Positions 34,226-41,762 of a stretch of 62,241 nucleotides of DNA are shown piece by piece. The notes beneath the pieces were generated by a model. That model had not been told where the DNA came from. It saw nothing but the letters and a program-made list of their open reading frames with translations, and searched no databases. The stretch spans positions 1 through 62,241 of the forward strand of contig NZ_JACVVD010000021.1 in assembly GCF_014534655.1 (NCBI RefSeq), given 5' to 3'. A program made the position numbers and the translations under genes. Position 1 is the first letter of the stretch; every line of letters begins with the position of its first letter. The stretch comes from Paenibacillus sedimenti (GTDB taxonomy: Bacteria; Bacillota; Bacilli; Paenibacillales; NBRC-103111).

Positions 34226-34244
34226 CTTTGAACTACGTTCAAAG
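34226..34244 (+). repeat. Perfect inverted repeat upstream of hup
   Basis: CTTTGAAC, three bases, GTTCAAAG. It lies ~60 bases before the hup start codon and could be an operator or a leader hairpin. No T run follows, so it is not a terminator. Confidence 0.55.
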
Positions 34245-34302
34245 ATCCCTATGTCGTATAGAAAACTCGATCTTCAAACATTTTAGGAGGTAAAGAAAAC
34301 TC

Positions 34303-34575
34303 ATGAACAAAACAGATTTGATCAACAACATCGCAGAAAAAAGCGGACTTACTAAGAAAGACGTAGAAGCGGTACTTAACGGATTCCTTGGTGAAGTTAC
34401 TGATGCGCTTTCATCCGGAGATAAAGTACAACTGATCGGTTTCGGTACATTCGAAACTCGCAAACGTTCCGGTCGTACAGGCCGCAACCCGCAAACGGGC
34501 AGCCCAATCGTGATTGCAGAATCCAAAGTTCCTGCTTTCAAAGCTGGTAACAAACTTAAAGACGCTGTAAAATAA
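34303..34575 (+). CDS. hup: DNA-binding protein HU (HBsu)
   Basis: The 90-aa nucleoid protein HU, which bends and compacts DNA. MNKTDLINNIAEKSGLTKKD, the arm with FGTFETRKRSGRTGRNPQTG (about 47-66, Pro63-region intercalation) and VPAFKAGNKLKDAVK are standard. TAGGAGGTAAAG lies before the ATG. Its TAA overlaps the ATG of rqcP (TAATG). Confidence 0.98.
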   Translation: MNKTDLINNIAEKSGLTKKDVEAVLNGFLGEVTDALSSGDKVQLIGFGTFETRKRSGRTGRNPQTGSPIVIAESKVPAFKAGNKLKDAVK

Positions 34576-34838
34576 TGCGCCTCGATAAGTTTCTCAAAGT
34601 ATCTCGCCTGATCAAGCGCCGCACCGTGGCGAAGGATGTATCCGATCAAGGACGTGTCTGGATCAACGGCAGAGATGCAAAAGCAAGTACAACCGTGAAG
34701 GTTGGAGATGAACTTGCCATTCAATTCGGCCAGAAAAAGGTGACCGTTCGCGTAGAGGCACTCGCCGAGTCGACCCGCAAGGAAGACGCAGCGCAAATGT
34801 ACACATTGCTGAAGGAAGAGGCTTTTCAACCGGAATAA
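34575..34838 (+). CDS. rqcP: RNA-binding S4 protein RqcP
   Basis: An 87-aa S4-domain protein of the YabO/RqcP family, which works with RqcH on stalled 50S subunits to add poly-alanine tails. The S4 core MRLDKFLKVSRLIKRRTVAKD and GRVWINGRDAKASTTVKVGDE is intact. It starts inside the hup stop codon, so translation is coupled to hup. Confidence 0.95.
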   Translation: MRLDKFLKVSRLIKRRTVAKDVSDQGRVWINGRDAKASTTVKVGDELAIQFGQKKVTVRVEALAESTRKEDAAQMYTLLKEEAFQPE

Positions 34839-34855
34839 CACGCTTGTTGATCCAA

Positions 34856-34900
34856 TAGCTCGGGATCCCTTGAAAAAGGGTTCTCGGGCTATTTTCATTA
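34856..34900 (+). terminator. rqcP terminator
   Basis: TAGCTCGGGATCCCTT pairs with AAGGGTTCTCGGGCTA with a few mismatches and is followed by TTTTC. Confidence 0.75.
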
Positions 34901-34918
34901 TTTATCGGGGTATTTAAA

Positions 34919-34982
34919 GGGGGCTCCCCCAAAAGTAATCGGAATAGGCATCGAAGGATTTCTTCACTTTTGGGGGACTTTT
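34919..34982 (+). repeat. Dispersed hairpin repeat, variant copy
   Basis: CCCCCAAAAGT (34926-34936) pairs perfectly with ACTTTTGGGGG (34966-34976). The middle AATCGGAATAGGCATCGAAG matches the copies at 39806 and 47058. Relative to those copies two stem positions have changed on both sides, preserving pairing. Confidence 0.85.
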
Positions 34983-35043
34983 CGAGTTCTAAAAATGGAC
35001 ATCCCTCCATATCGTAGTGATAGATGAAGGAGGGGTACAGGCC

Positions 35044-35331
35044 ATGGTTGATCCCGTGAAAAACAGTAACAAGCGGCAGGAAATCAAAATGTTGAATCGC
35101 AAGCTCTTGGAGATCTCCGGAGTTTTGAACGTAGAAAGCTTTGACAGTGAAGAGTTCCTCCTGGAGACGGAAATGGGCTACTTGATGATTAAAGGGCAGA
35201 ATTTGCACATCAAGAATTTGAGCTTGGAGCAAGGGTTAGTCGCCATAGAAGGATTGGTTAATGAACTGGCTTATGTGGATGGAAGCTCCCAGGAGAAATC
35301 CAAGGGATTTTTAGGTAAGCTGTTCAAGTGA
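35044..35331 (+). CDS. yabP: Sporulation protein YabP
   Basis: A 95-aa YabP/YqfC family protein needed for sporulation in B. subtilis; it acts in the mother cell under sigma-E. The NRKLLEISGVLNVESFDSEEFLL and YLMIKGQNLHIKNLSLEQGLVAIEG segments are the family core. ATG 35044 has GAAGGAGGGG nine bases upstream; a GTG at 35017 would start before this site. It overlaps yabQ by four bases. Confidence 0.93.
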   Translation: MVDPVKNSNKRQEIKMLNRKLLEISGVLNVESFDSEEFLLETEMGYLMIKGQNLHIKNLSLEQGLVAIEGLVNELAYVDGSSQEKSKGFLGKLFK

Positions 35332-35903
35332 CCTTGAATGTCCAATTTTATACGATCTTCATGATGATTCTGAGCGGAATTGCTTTAGGTGCGATTTTCG
35401 ATGTGTTTCGTGTTCTTTCAGGCAAGCTGCGCTTGCCTCGTTGGACGATTCCGCTCATTGATATTATGTTTTGGATTGTGGCGACAATCCTTGTTTTCCG
35501 ACTGCTTGTTTACAGTAACGAAGGGCAGCTTCGCGTGTTCGTTTTTTTGGGTATTGGGATTGGCATATGCTTTTATTTTGCGCTGCTCAGCCTTTGGGTC
35601 ATCCGCTTGACGCTGCTTGTAATCCGGATTGTCATTGCGATATACCGGTTTTTCCGCAGGGTTGTCGAACTTTTCATTATTAAGCCGATTATTGGTTTAT
35701 ATCGTCTAACGGTGATAATTTTAGGTTTTTTGGTAGCTGTAGCTATATTCCTGTATAAAATTGTGCTACAATTGCTGTATCCTGTGTGGAGACTACTCCT
35801 CTGGATGACTCGGCCATTGCATAAATATTTCGTGATTCCCGCTTGGCTCAAGAAGCTGTCCGGGAAAATCGTCGCGATCTATCGCAGGCTATTCTCAAAG
35901 TAG
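35328..35903 (+). CDS. yabQ: Spore cortex biosynthesis protein YabQ
   Basis: A 191-aa membrane protein of the YabQ family, located in the outer forespore membrane and needed for cortex formation. It has about five hydrophobic segments, the first FYTIFMMILSGIALGAIFDVFR, and a basic C-terminus. The GTG start overlaps the TGA of yabP (GTGA), so translation is coupled. Probably one sigma-E operon with yabP. Confidence 0.92.
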   Translation: MTLNVQFYTIFMMILSGIALGAIFDVFRVLSGKLRLPRWTIPLIDIMFWIVATILVFRLLVYSNEGQLRVFVFLGIGIGICFYFALLSLWVIRLTLLVIRIVIAIYRFFRRVVELFIIKPIIGLYRLTVIILGFLVAVAIFLYKIVLQLLYPVWRLLLWMTRPLHKYFVIPAWLKKLSGKIVAIYRRLFSK

Positions 35904-35919
35904 GAGGGCATACTTATTC

Positions 35920-36240
35920 ATGCAAGCTCAAGCAACCGTTCCATCCAAAAGCAGCAGCAAAGGGTCTAAGCGAAGACTTCGTTTTCTGATGATCTTTGTT
36001 TTGTGTTTTATGAGTTGGGCAGGCGTTAACATCTGGGGCCAATTCGCTAAGCTGCATGAAAAGCGTAGTGTCGTAGCCAACTTGGAACAGCAGCTCGTAG
36101 AGGCGGGTAAATTGAATGATCAAACGAAGAAAGAATTGTCACGACTTCATGACGATGAATATTTGGAACAAATCATTCGCAGAGATTTCCATTATACGAA
36201 AAACGGAGAGACGCCTTTAAGTGTCTCGAAGTCGCAATAA
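35920..36240 (+). CDS. divIC: Cell-division protein DivIC (FtsB-like)
   Basis: A 106-aa bitopic septum protein that works with FtsL and DivIB. A basic cytoplasmic N-terminus, one membrane helix (about 21-40), a coiled coil (about 47-78) and the C-terminal DDEYLEQIIRRDFHYTKNGE motif of the family are visible. TAGGAGGG lies upstream of the ATG. It follows yabQ as in B. subtilis. Confidence 0.94.
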   Translation: MQAQATVPSKSSSKGSKRRLRFLMIFVLCFMSWAGVNIWGQFAKLHEKRSVVANLEQQLVEAGKLNDQTKKELSRLHDDEYLEQIIRRDFHYTKNGETPLSVSKSQ

Positions 36241-36272
36241 TAGTTAGGTTGCAGAAGCGGGCAAATGCCTTG

Positions 36273-36301
36273 TTGACCGTGGTTTCTGCATCGGTTATAA
36301 T
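36273..36301 (+). promoter_or_regulatory. Sigma-A promoter of the S1 protein gene
   Basis: TTGACC (36273-36278), 17 bases, TATAAT (36296-36301), about 50 bases before the start codon of the yabR-like gene. Confidence 0.75.
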
Positions 36302-36349
36302 CGGCGTAGCCAGTGTTTTCAACATTTTAAGGGAGGAACATTTTACTTT

Positions 36350-36925
36350 ATGGCAATTGAAGTGGGCACCAAGTTAGAGGGAAGAGTGACGGGGATTACT
36401 CACTTTGGAGCATTCGTCGAGCTTGCTGAAGGAGTTACCGGTCTTGTTCACATCTCAGAGATCGCGGACAATTATGTGAAAGACGTTAATGACCATTTAA
36501 AGCTTGATGACAAAGTAACGGTCAAAGTGATTAACGTGGACAAGGATGGCAAGATCGGACTGTCAATCAAGCAGACGATTGATAAGCCAGTTGAGGAAAG
36601 ACCAGCTCGTCCTGAACGACAAGGTGGCAGCTATCAAGGGCGTCCAAGCGGAGATCGTCCAGGTTTCCAAGGACGACCAGGCGGTGGAGAGCGCAGCGGC
36701 CCTCCAAGCGGTGGTCCAGGCGGCGGCCGACCAGGCGGCGGTGGTTTCAACCGTGGCGGCGGTGGCGGTGGACGCGGCGGCTTTAATAAGCAGCAAGGCG
36801 GAGCCAGACCATTTTCGTTCGAAGATAAAATGTCCCGTTTCCTAAAAGACAGTGAAGAGCGGATTTCGTCTCTCAAGAAGAACACCGAGTCCAAACGCGG
36901 TGGCCGAGGCGGAAGAAGAGATTAA
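36350..36925 (+). CDS. yabR: S1-domain RNA-binding protein YabR with RGG/Gly-rich insert
   Basis: A 191-aa protein. Residues 1-75 form an S1 domain (GTKLEGRVTGITHFGAFVEL, GLVHISEIADNYVKDVNDHL, DKDGKIGLSIKQ). The C-terminal SFEDKMSRFLKDSEERISSLKKNTESKRGGRGGRRD matches B. subtilis YabR, which has about 128 residues. Between them lies a ~65-residue insert rich in Gly, Arg and Pro with RGG-like units. Such regions bind RNA and can phase-separate. It has its own sigma-A promoter and a terminator. Confidence 0.93.
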   Translation: MAIEVGTKLEGRVTGITHFGAFVELAEGVTGLVHISEIADNYVKDVNDHLKLDDKVTVKVINVDKDGKIGLSIKQTIDKPVEERPARPERQGGSYQGRPSGDRPGFQGRPGGGERSGPPSGGPGGGRPGGGGFNRGGGGGGRGGFNKQQGGARPFSFEDKMSRFLKDSEERISSLKKNTESKRGGRGGRRD

Positions 36926-36938
36926 TATACAAGCACCG

Positions 36939-36970
36939 AACCACATTCGCATAGGCGGATGTGGTTTTTT
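36939..36970 (+). terminator. yabR terminator
   Basis: AACCACAT pairs with ATGTGGTT, with inner GC pairs, followed by six T. The ~220 bases from here to the spoIIE promoter hold no gene I can identify; the two tRNA genes found here in B. subtilis are absent. Confidence 0.88.
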
Positions 36971-37188
36971 CGTTCGATGTTTCCATGTTTGGCCCATTAT
37001 GTGTAGTACGCTTTGTATCAATCGACATCAATTTACGGGTATCTCCCTCATCCGAGGGACGATAGTTCGGGTCAATCAGACTTTTCGTGATACTCAGATC
37101 TCCGCGAGGCAAGACTAGGCAAGGGCTGAAGCAAGATGACAAAGCCGCCGCGGCTTGTCGGAAATTTCTTTGAATCTACCAACTCATT

Positions 37189-37221
37189 CTGACAAACTTT
37201 CTGCTAGATTGTCTCTATACT
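37189..37221 (+). promoter_or_regulatory. Spo0A-type sigma-A promoter of spoIIE
   Basis: CTGACA (37189-37194) and TATACT (37216-37221) are 21 bases apart, the unusual spacing known for the Spo0A~P-activated spoIIE promoter of B. subtilis. TGACAAA overlaps the -35 as a possible 0A box, and TTGTCGGAA lies upstream at about 37155-37163. Confidence 0.7.
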
Positions 37222-37259
37222 AGAGAAACAATATCGAGGAAATGGAAGGTGTTCAAGAG

Positions 37260-39752
37260 ATGCAAAGAAAAAGCGTAGTCACAGCGATCGGCGGGCAATG
37301 GACGGGGTTTTGGCAAAAAGCGAAAACGAGCGCTTATAGCTCAGCGGTAGAAAATCGGTTCGTACAAGCATTCGTTGCCAAGAAATGGGCGCTGCTGCTC
37401 ATTGTGATGGGTTTTTTGCTTGGACGAGCTATGATTCTCGAACAGCTGTCTCCATTTGCGTTGGCGTTTTTCGCGGTTATTTATTTTACGAGAAGAGATT
37501 TACTGCATTGGGTGGGTGTTGCTATATTTGCGGGCAGTTTGTTATCGCTGCAGGCCCATACGGGCTACATTGTGACAGAGATGATTGTCTTTTTGCTCAT
37601 ACAAAAGGCTTGCGAGAAATATGAACGGTCCGATGTCTCATTAGCTCCGCTTCAGGTGTTTAGCGCCACGTTCCTGGTTCAATTATTTGCAGCACTTGTT
37701 GTGTCCAACCTGAGCTGGTACTCCGTCATGATGATCGGGGTGGAATCGCTGTTGTCGCTCGTGCTCACACTGATTTTCATCCAAGCGGTGCCTGTATTTA
37801 CACTGAACCGTAAAAACTATCATTTGAAACACGAAGAAATCATCTGTCTCATCATCCTGCTAGCTTCTGTGATGACGGGTACGGTAAGCTGGGCCGTCGG
37901 TCCGGTTACCGTGGAACATGTCCTATCCCGTTACTTAATTTTGCTCTTCGCACTGGTCGGAGGCGCCCCATTCGGTGCTTCGGTCGGCGTTATTACCGGG
38001 CTCATCTTGAGCTTGGCGAATAGCAATGCGATCTATCAGATGAGCTTGTTAGCTTTCTCGGGCATGCTGGCGGGACTTCTGAAGGAAGGCAACCGGCTTG
38101 CTGTCGCATTCGGTATGCTGCTGGGCTCCTCGATTCTCTCGTTCTATATGGGGACTAGCGTGGATGTGATTAATTCCACATGGGAATCCCTTGCGGCCGT
38201 GGCGCTCTTCTTGTTAACTCCGCGCAGCCTCGTTCAAGCCTTGGCTAAATATGTGCCTGGTACGCAGGAAAATTTGAAATCCCAACAAGATTATGCCAAG
38301 CGCGTTAGGGATGTGACCGCAGGTCGCGTGGAACAATTTTCAGAAGTTTTTCGTCAGCTGGCTCGCAGCTTTAAGCAATTAACGACGGAGAATGCGGAAA
38401 GCCGCAGAGAGGAAGATGTGGGGCATTTCATGAATGCCGTTGCCCATAAAACCTGTGATACGTGCTGGAAAAAAAATCAGTGCTGGGATCAGAAGTTTTA
38501 CCAGACGTATACGTATATGACGGATATGATGACGAGTATTGAGTCAAAGGAGGAAATGACGAAGAAGGATATCCCGCAGGAATGGAAAAAAATATGCACC
38601 CGTACCGATCAAGTCTTGGATGTGATGAAGAGTCAATACGGCCTTTATAAGAATGATATGCATTGGAAAAAGCAAATTCTCGACAGCCGCCAGCTCGTAG
38701 CGGATCAACTTTCGGGAGTATCGCAGGTCATGGAGGATCTGGCCAAGGAGATCAAACGCGAAGGGCAGGAGCTGTACTTCCAGGAAGAGCAAATCCGCAG
38801 CGCCTTAGAGGAGCTGGGCTTGTCCATTCACACCATCGACATTATTTCCTTAGACGAAGGTAATGTCGAAATCGAAATCATTCATCAGTATACGAAGGGT
38901 TTCGATGAATGCCGCAAAATCATTGCGCCGCTTCTTAGCGAAATTCTCGGCGAGAACGTCGCCGTGAAACGGGAGGAGATGCACGAGCGCGGCGAGGGCT
39001 ACAGCACGGTCGTCTTCGGCTCCGCCAAAGAATACGAGGTGGAGACCGGTATCGCCGGCGCGGCCAAAGGCGGCGATCTGCTCTCGGGCGACAGCTTCTC
39101 CACGGTCGAGCTGGGCAACGGCAAGTTTGCCGTTGCGCTCAGTGACGGCATGGGTAATGGCGAGCGCGCACGGGCGGAGAGCTCGACGGCGCTGAACATC
39201 CTGCAGCAGCTGCTGCAGTCGGGCATGGACGAGAAGCTCGCGATCAAGTCGCTCAATTCGGTGCTGATGCTGCGCTCTTCCGATGAGATGTACGCGACTG
39301 TCGATATGGCTTTGATCGACATGTACAGTGCGAACACGACGTTCATGAAAATCGGCTCGACGCCGAGTTTTATTAAGCGGGGCAGTGAGGTGATTTCCAT
39401 CTCGGCGAATAACTTACCGGTAGGGATCCTACAAGATATTGATGTCGATCTCGTCTCGATTCCGCTTCAGTCCGGGGATATCCTTATTATGATGACAGAC
39501 GGCATCTACGATGCGCCTGGCCCTGCAGTCAATAAAGAGATGTGGATGAAGCGCATGATCCAGGAGATCGATACGACAACGCCGCAGGACTTCGCGGACT
39601 GCTTACTAGAGCGGATTTTCCGCTACCACCATGGCGAAGTCCAAGACGATATGACTGTTGTTGTAGCGCGCGTGGAAAAACATCAACCGGAATGGGCGAC
39701 GTTCCGCTGGCCGGGAGTTACACGTATGGAGCGTCCGAAGACGGTCAGTTAG
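37260..39752 (+). CDS. spoIIE: Stage II sporulation protein E
   Basis: The ~830-aa membrane phosphatase that dephosphorylates SpoIIAA to switch on sigma-F and also interacts with FtsZ at the polar septum. About ten membrane helices (about 40-330), a regulatory linker (about 330-580) and a C-terminal PP2C domain are present; the latter has GDSFSTVELGNGKFAVALSDGMGNG and LIMMTDGIYDAPG metal motifs. ATG 37260 follows AAGGTG by eight bases; ATG 37242 is too close to its GAGGA. The phosphatase domain start (about 38950-39300) is G/C-rich. It has a Spo0A-type promoter. Confidence 0.96.
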   Translation: MQRKSVVTAIGGQWTGFWQKAKTSAYSSAVENRFVQAFVAKKWALLLIVMGFLLGRAMILEQLSPFALAFFAVIYFTRRDLLHWVGVAIFAGSLLSLQAHTGYIVTEMIVFLLIQKACEKYERSDVSLAPLQVFSATFLVQLFAALVVSNLSWYSVMMIGVESLLSLVLTLIFIQAVPVFTLNRKNYHLKHEEIICLIILLASVMTGTVSWAVGPVTVEHVLSRYLILLFALVGGAPFGASVGVITGLILSLANSNAIYQMSLLAFSGMLAGLLKEGNRLAVAFGMLLGSSILSFYMGTSVDVINSTWESLAAVALFLLTPRSLVQALAKYVPGTQENLKSQQDYAKRVRDVTAGRVEQFSEVFRQLARSFKQLTTENAESRREEDVGHFMNAVAHKTCDTCWKKNQCWDQKFYQTYTYMTDMMTSIESKEEMTKKDIPQEWKKICTRTDQVLDVMKSQYGLYKNDMHWKKQILDSRQLVADQLSGVSQVMEDLAKEIKREGQELYFQEEQIRSALEELGLSIHTIDIISLDEGNVEIEIIHQYTKGFDECRKIIAPLLSEILGENVAVKREEMHERGEGYSTVVFGSAKEYEVETGIAGAAKGGDLLSGDSFSTVELGNGKFAVALSDGMGNGERARAESSTALNILQQLLQSGMDEKLAIKSLNSVLMLRSSDEMYATVDMALIDMYSANTTFMKIGSTPSFIKRGSEVISISANNLPVGILQDIDVDLVSIPLQSGDILIMMTDGIYDAPGPAVNKEMWMKRMIQEIDTTTPQDFADCLLERIFRYHHGEVQDDMTVVVARVEKHQPEWATFRWPGVTRMERPKTVS

Positions 39753-39805
39753 CATATGTGAGAAAACCTCTATCGAGGCTATTCAATGATGGCGACCGCT
39801 CTTCT

Positions 39806-39862
39806 ACCCCACAAAGTGAAGTAATCCTTCGAAGCAAATTCCGAATACTTTGCGGGGACCCC
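39806..39862 (-). repeat. Dispersed hairpin repeat, inverted copy
   Basis: Read on the minus strand it begins GGGGTCCCCGCAAAGTA, continues TTCGGAATTTGCTTCGAAGG and ends TTCACTTTGTGGGGT. Orientation is opposite to the other four copies. The 11-bp stem CCCCGCAAAGT/ACTTTGTGGGG is intact with one G-U pair. Confidence 0.9.
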
Positions 39863-39940
39863 AATAAGGCGGCAGGTTTTATCGCTAATAGGAAAGTGTT
39901 TTTCTGGAACCGAAAACTTGTACTTTCTTATGTGGTAAAA

Positions 39941-39975
39941 AAGCAGTAACAGCAGGGGAGCTGTTACTGCTTTTT
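39941..39975 (+). terminator. spoIIE terminator
   Basis: Perfect GCAGTAACAG/CTGTTACTGC stem with an 8-base loop, preceded by A and followed by TTTTT; probably works in both directions. Confidence 0.93.
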
Positions 39976-40118
39976 CGCATGTGCCGGGCTAACGGATCGA
40001 CTTCACGCGATATATCCATATCTTCCCTGCCCTATGATTAGACGCTCTCGCAAATGGGAATGCTAGGAAGGTAGCTGCTAGAAAGCTAATCTTGTCTGGT
40101 ATCAGGGAGGCTAATTGC

Positions 40119-40841
40119 ATGATGAAACAGATTTTACTAATTACAGATGGATGTTCGAACGTAGGAGTTAGTCCGGTAATTGCGGCGGCTCAAGCGCATG
40201 CGGAAGGTATTACAGTCAACGTCATCGGCGTTATTGATCAAGGCGAATTAGGAATGCTAGGGTCTGAAGAAATTAGAGAGATTGCTGCTGCCGGAGGCGG
40301 TATGAGCAGGATTGTAAATTCAGCTCAACTGTCACAGACGGTTCAGATGATGACGCGTAAAACCGTATCCGCAACGATCCAGCATGCGGTCGGCAAAGAA
40401 TTGCAAAGCATCCTGGGCCACGCGCAGCTCGAACAACTGCCGCCTCAGCAGCGAGCTGAGGTCGTTCAAGTGATAGATGATATGAGCGAAACTTCTTCCT
40501 TAAGGGTAGCTCTGTTGATAGATGCTAGTGCAAGCATGAAGCCCAAGCTGGCGGCCGTACGTGAGGCTATTCATGATTTACTGTTAAGTCTCCGTGCCCG
40601 CTCGGGCAAGAGCGAACTGGCTGTGTTCCATTTTCCATCTGCCAAGAACCGTGATGCCGAGCTCGAGATGGATCTCAATTGGACAAATGAGCTTGCAAAT
40701 CTCGACAAGATGTTCTATAAAATAAACATGAAGGGTACAACACCGACAGGTCCGGCCTTGCTGCAAACGCTGCAGTTCGTGGCGGACAAGCCTTTCTCAC
40801 AACCGGCCGAGGATGGGATGCTGAGTGACTACGTGGTATGA
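40119..40841 (+). CDS. yabS: vWA-like protein YabS
   Basis: A 241-aa protein of the YabS family, a sporulation gene partner of the kinase YabT. Its vWA motifs are in an unusual order: the segment LLITDGCSNVG and VNVIGV (normally late in a vWA fold) comes first (about 6-40), and the MIDAS start LLIDASASMK comes at about 132-141, followed by LAVFHF and the GTTPTGPAL threonine motif. ATG 40119 has AGGGAGG eight bases upstream, better than TTG 40092. It overlaps yabT by 17 bases. Confidence 0.88.
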   Translation: MMKQILLITDGCSNVGVSPVIAAAQAHAEGITVNVIGVIDQGELGMLGSEEIREIAAAGGGMSRIVNSAQLSQTVQMMTRKTVSATIQHAVGKELQSILGHAQLEQLPPQQRAEVVQVIDDMSETSSLRVALLIDASASMKPKLAAVREAIHDLLLSLRARSGKSELAVFHFPSAKNRDAELEMDLNWTNELANLDKMFYKINMKGTTPTGPALLQTLQFVADKPFSQPAEDGMLSDYVV

Positions 40842-41730
40842 GGACGCCTTTCGTCCAGGATCAGAAATCCAAGGAAAATGGAACGGTCGCGTGTACGTGG
40901 TCGAACGTTTATTAGGTGCTGGTTCTAACGGAGTTGTCGCGCTCGTACGCAGAGGAACGGTCAGATTTGCGCTCAAGGCAGGGCGTGAAACGGTGGATCA
41001 TCAATTCGAAATTAATTCGCTTCACGCGTTATCTCTTACATCAACGTCGTTCAAGGGCTTTTTGATCGATGTAGACGATATGATCGTACAGGGCAAGGAA
41101 GTTCCTTTTTTTGTCATGCGGTACATTGAGGGGATGAACATCTCTGATTTTTTACATAAGTGGGGTAAAGAATGGATCTATGTTATTGGGTCTAACCTTC
41201 TCAAGAAGCTGACCGAGCTGCATAAAAGCGGCTACGTGTTCGGCGATCTGAAGATTGAGAATATGATTGTTTCCAATTATGGAGACGTGGACCTGATTGA
41301 TTTTGGCGGTGTGACGCCCAAAGGCAGAGCCATCAAGCAATTGACGGAGGTCTATGACCGAGGCTTTTGGAAGGCGGGGGAGCGGGTTGCGGATGAAAGT
41401 TATGACTTGTTCTCATTTGCTATTTTACTCATAAAAGCGCTGGATCAAAAAAACCGATTAGCTGCTCTATCGAAGTCGCTGCCGCAAAATCGGGAAATTG
41501 AACAACTGTATGCGATCATCAAAGAAAATCCGGTTGCGGTTCGTATCGCGCCTTTTCTTCATCAAGCATTGAACGGACAGCTGAAAACCTCCCGGGAAGC
41601 TTATCAATATTGGAGGAGCCTCGTTGCAGGTAAAAAGCTGGCCCCGTCACCGCTCAAGCTGCCATGGCTCAAAATATGCTTCGCAGCCTCGTTGTTTATT
41701 TTCGGGGCAACTGTCTATATATATTGGTAG
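40825..41730 (+). CDS. yabT: Ser/Thr protein kinase YabT
   Basis: A 301-aa Hanks-type kinase with a C-terminal membrane anchor (about 278-300). In B. subtilis YabT is a DNA-activated septum kinase that phosphorylates RecA and AbrB. The glycine loop is GAGSNG (31-36), the ATP lysine K51 (FALK), the catalytic Asp141 in FGDLKIEN and DFG at 159-161. The usual HRD is replaced by FGD, so it lacks the Arg of RD kinases. It starts with GTG inside the end of yabS, implying coupled translation with the vWA protein. AbrB is encoded in the same window. Confidence 0.9.
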   Translation: MTTWYEDAFRPGSEIQGKWNGRVYVVERLLGAGSNGVVALVRRGTVRFALKAGRETVDHQFEINSLHALSLTSTSFKGFLIDVDDMIVQGKEVPFFVMRYIEGMNISDFLHKWGKEWIYVIGSNLLKKLTELHKSGYVFGDLKIENMIVSNYGDVDLIDFGGVTPKGRAIKQLTEVYDRGFWKAGERVADESYDLFSFAILLIKALDQKNRLAALSKSLPQNREIEQLYAIIKENPVAVRIAPFLHQALNGQLKTSREAYQYWRSLVAGKKLAPSPLKLPWLKICFAASLFIFGATVYIYW

Positions 41731-41762
41731 TAAAAGGATGAAGCAATAGAAAGGACTGGCGA

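Larger units (their letters stand above)
39753..40118. other. Gene-free gap between spoIIE and yabS
   Basis: This ~365-base gap holds a dispersed hairpin repeat (39806-39862), a strong terminator (39941-39975) and about 140 bases before yabS in which I see no RNA gene or convincing promoter. A frame of 135 codons that runs from within spoIIE across the repeat is a shadow. Confidence 0.6.

Noticed and set aside
36600..36894. Repetitive Gly/Arg codons in yabR considered as a frameshift or assembly artefact
   Set aside because: The frame stays open and resumes the conserved YabR C-terminus, so the insert is in frame and real.
36926..37188. Possible tRNA genes before spoIIE, as in B. subtilis
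   Set aside because: No T-loop GTTCRA motif with a matching acceptor stem and cloverleaf could be found.
39542..39949. 135-codon frame crossing the end of spoIIE
   Set aside because: It starts inside spoIIE and its downstream half runs through a non-coding hairpin repeat; no ribosome-binding site.
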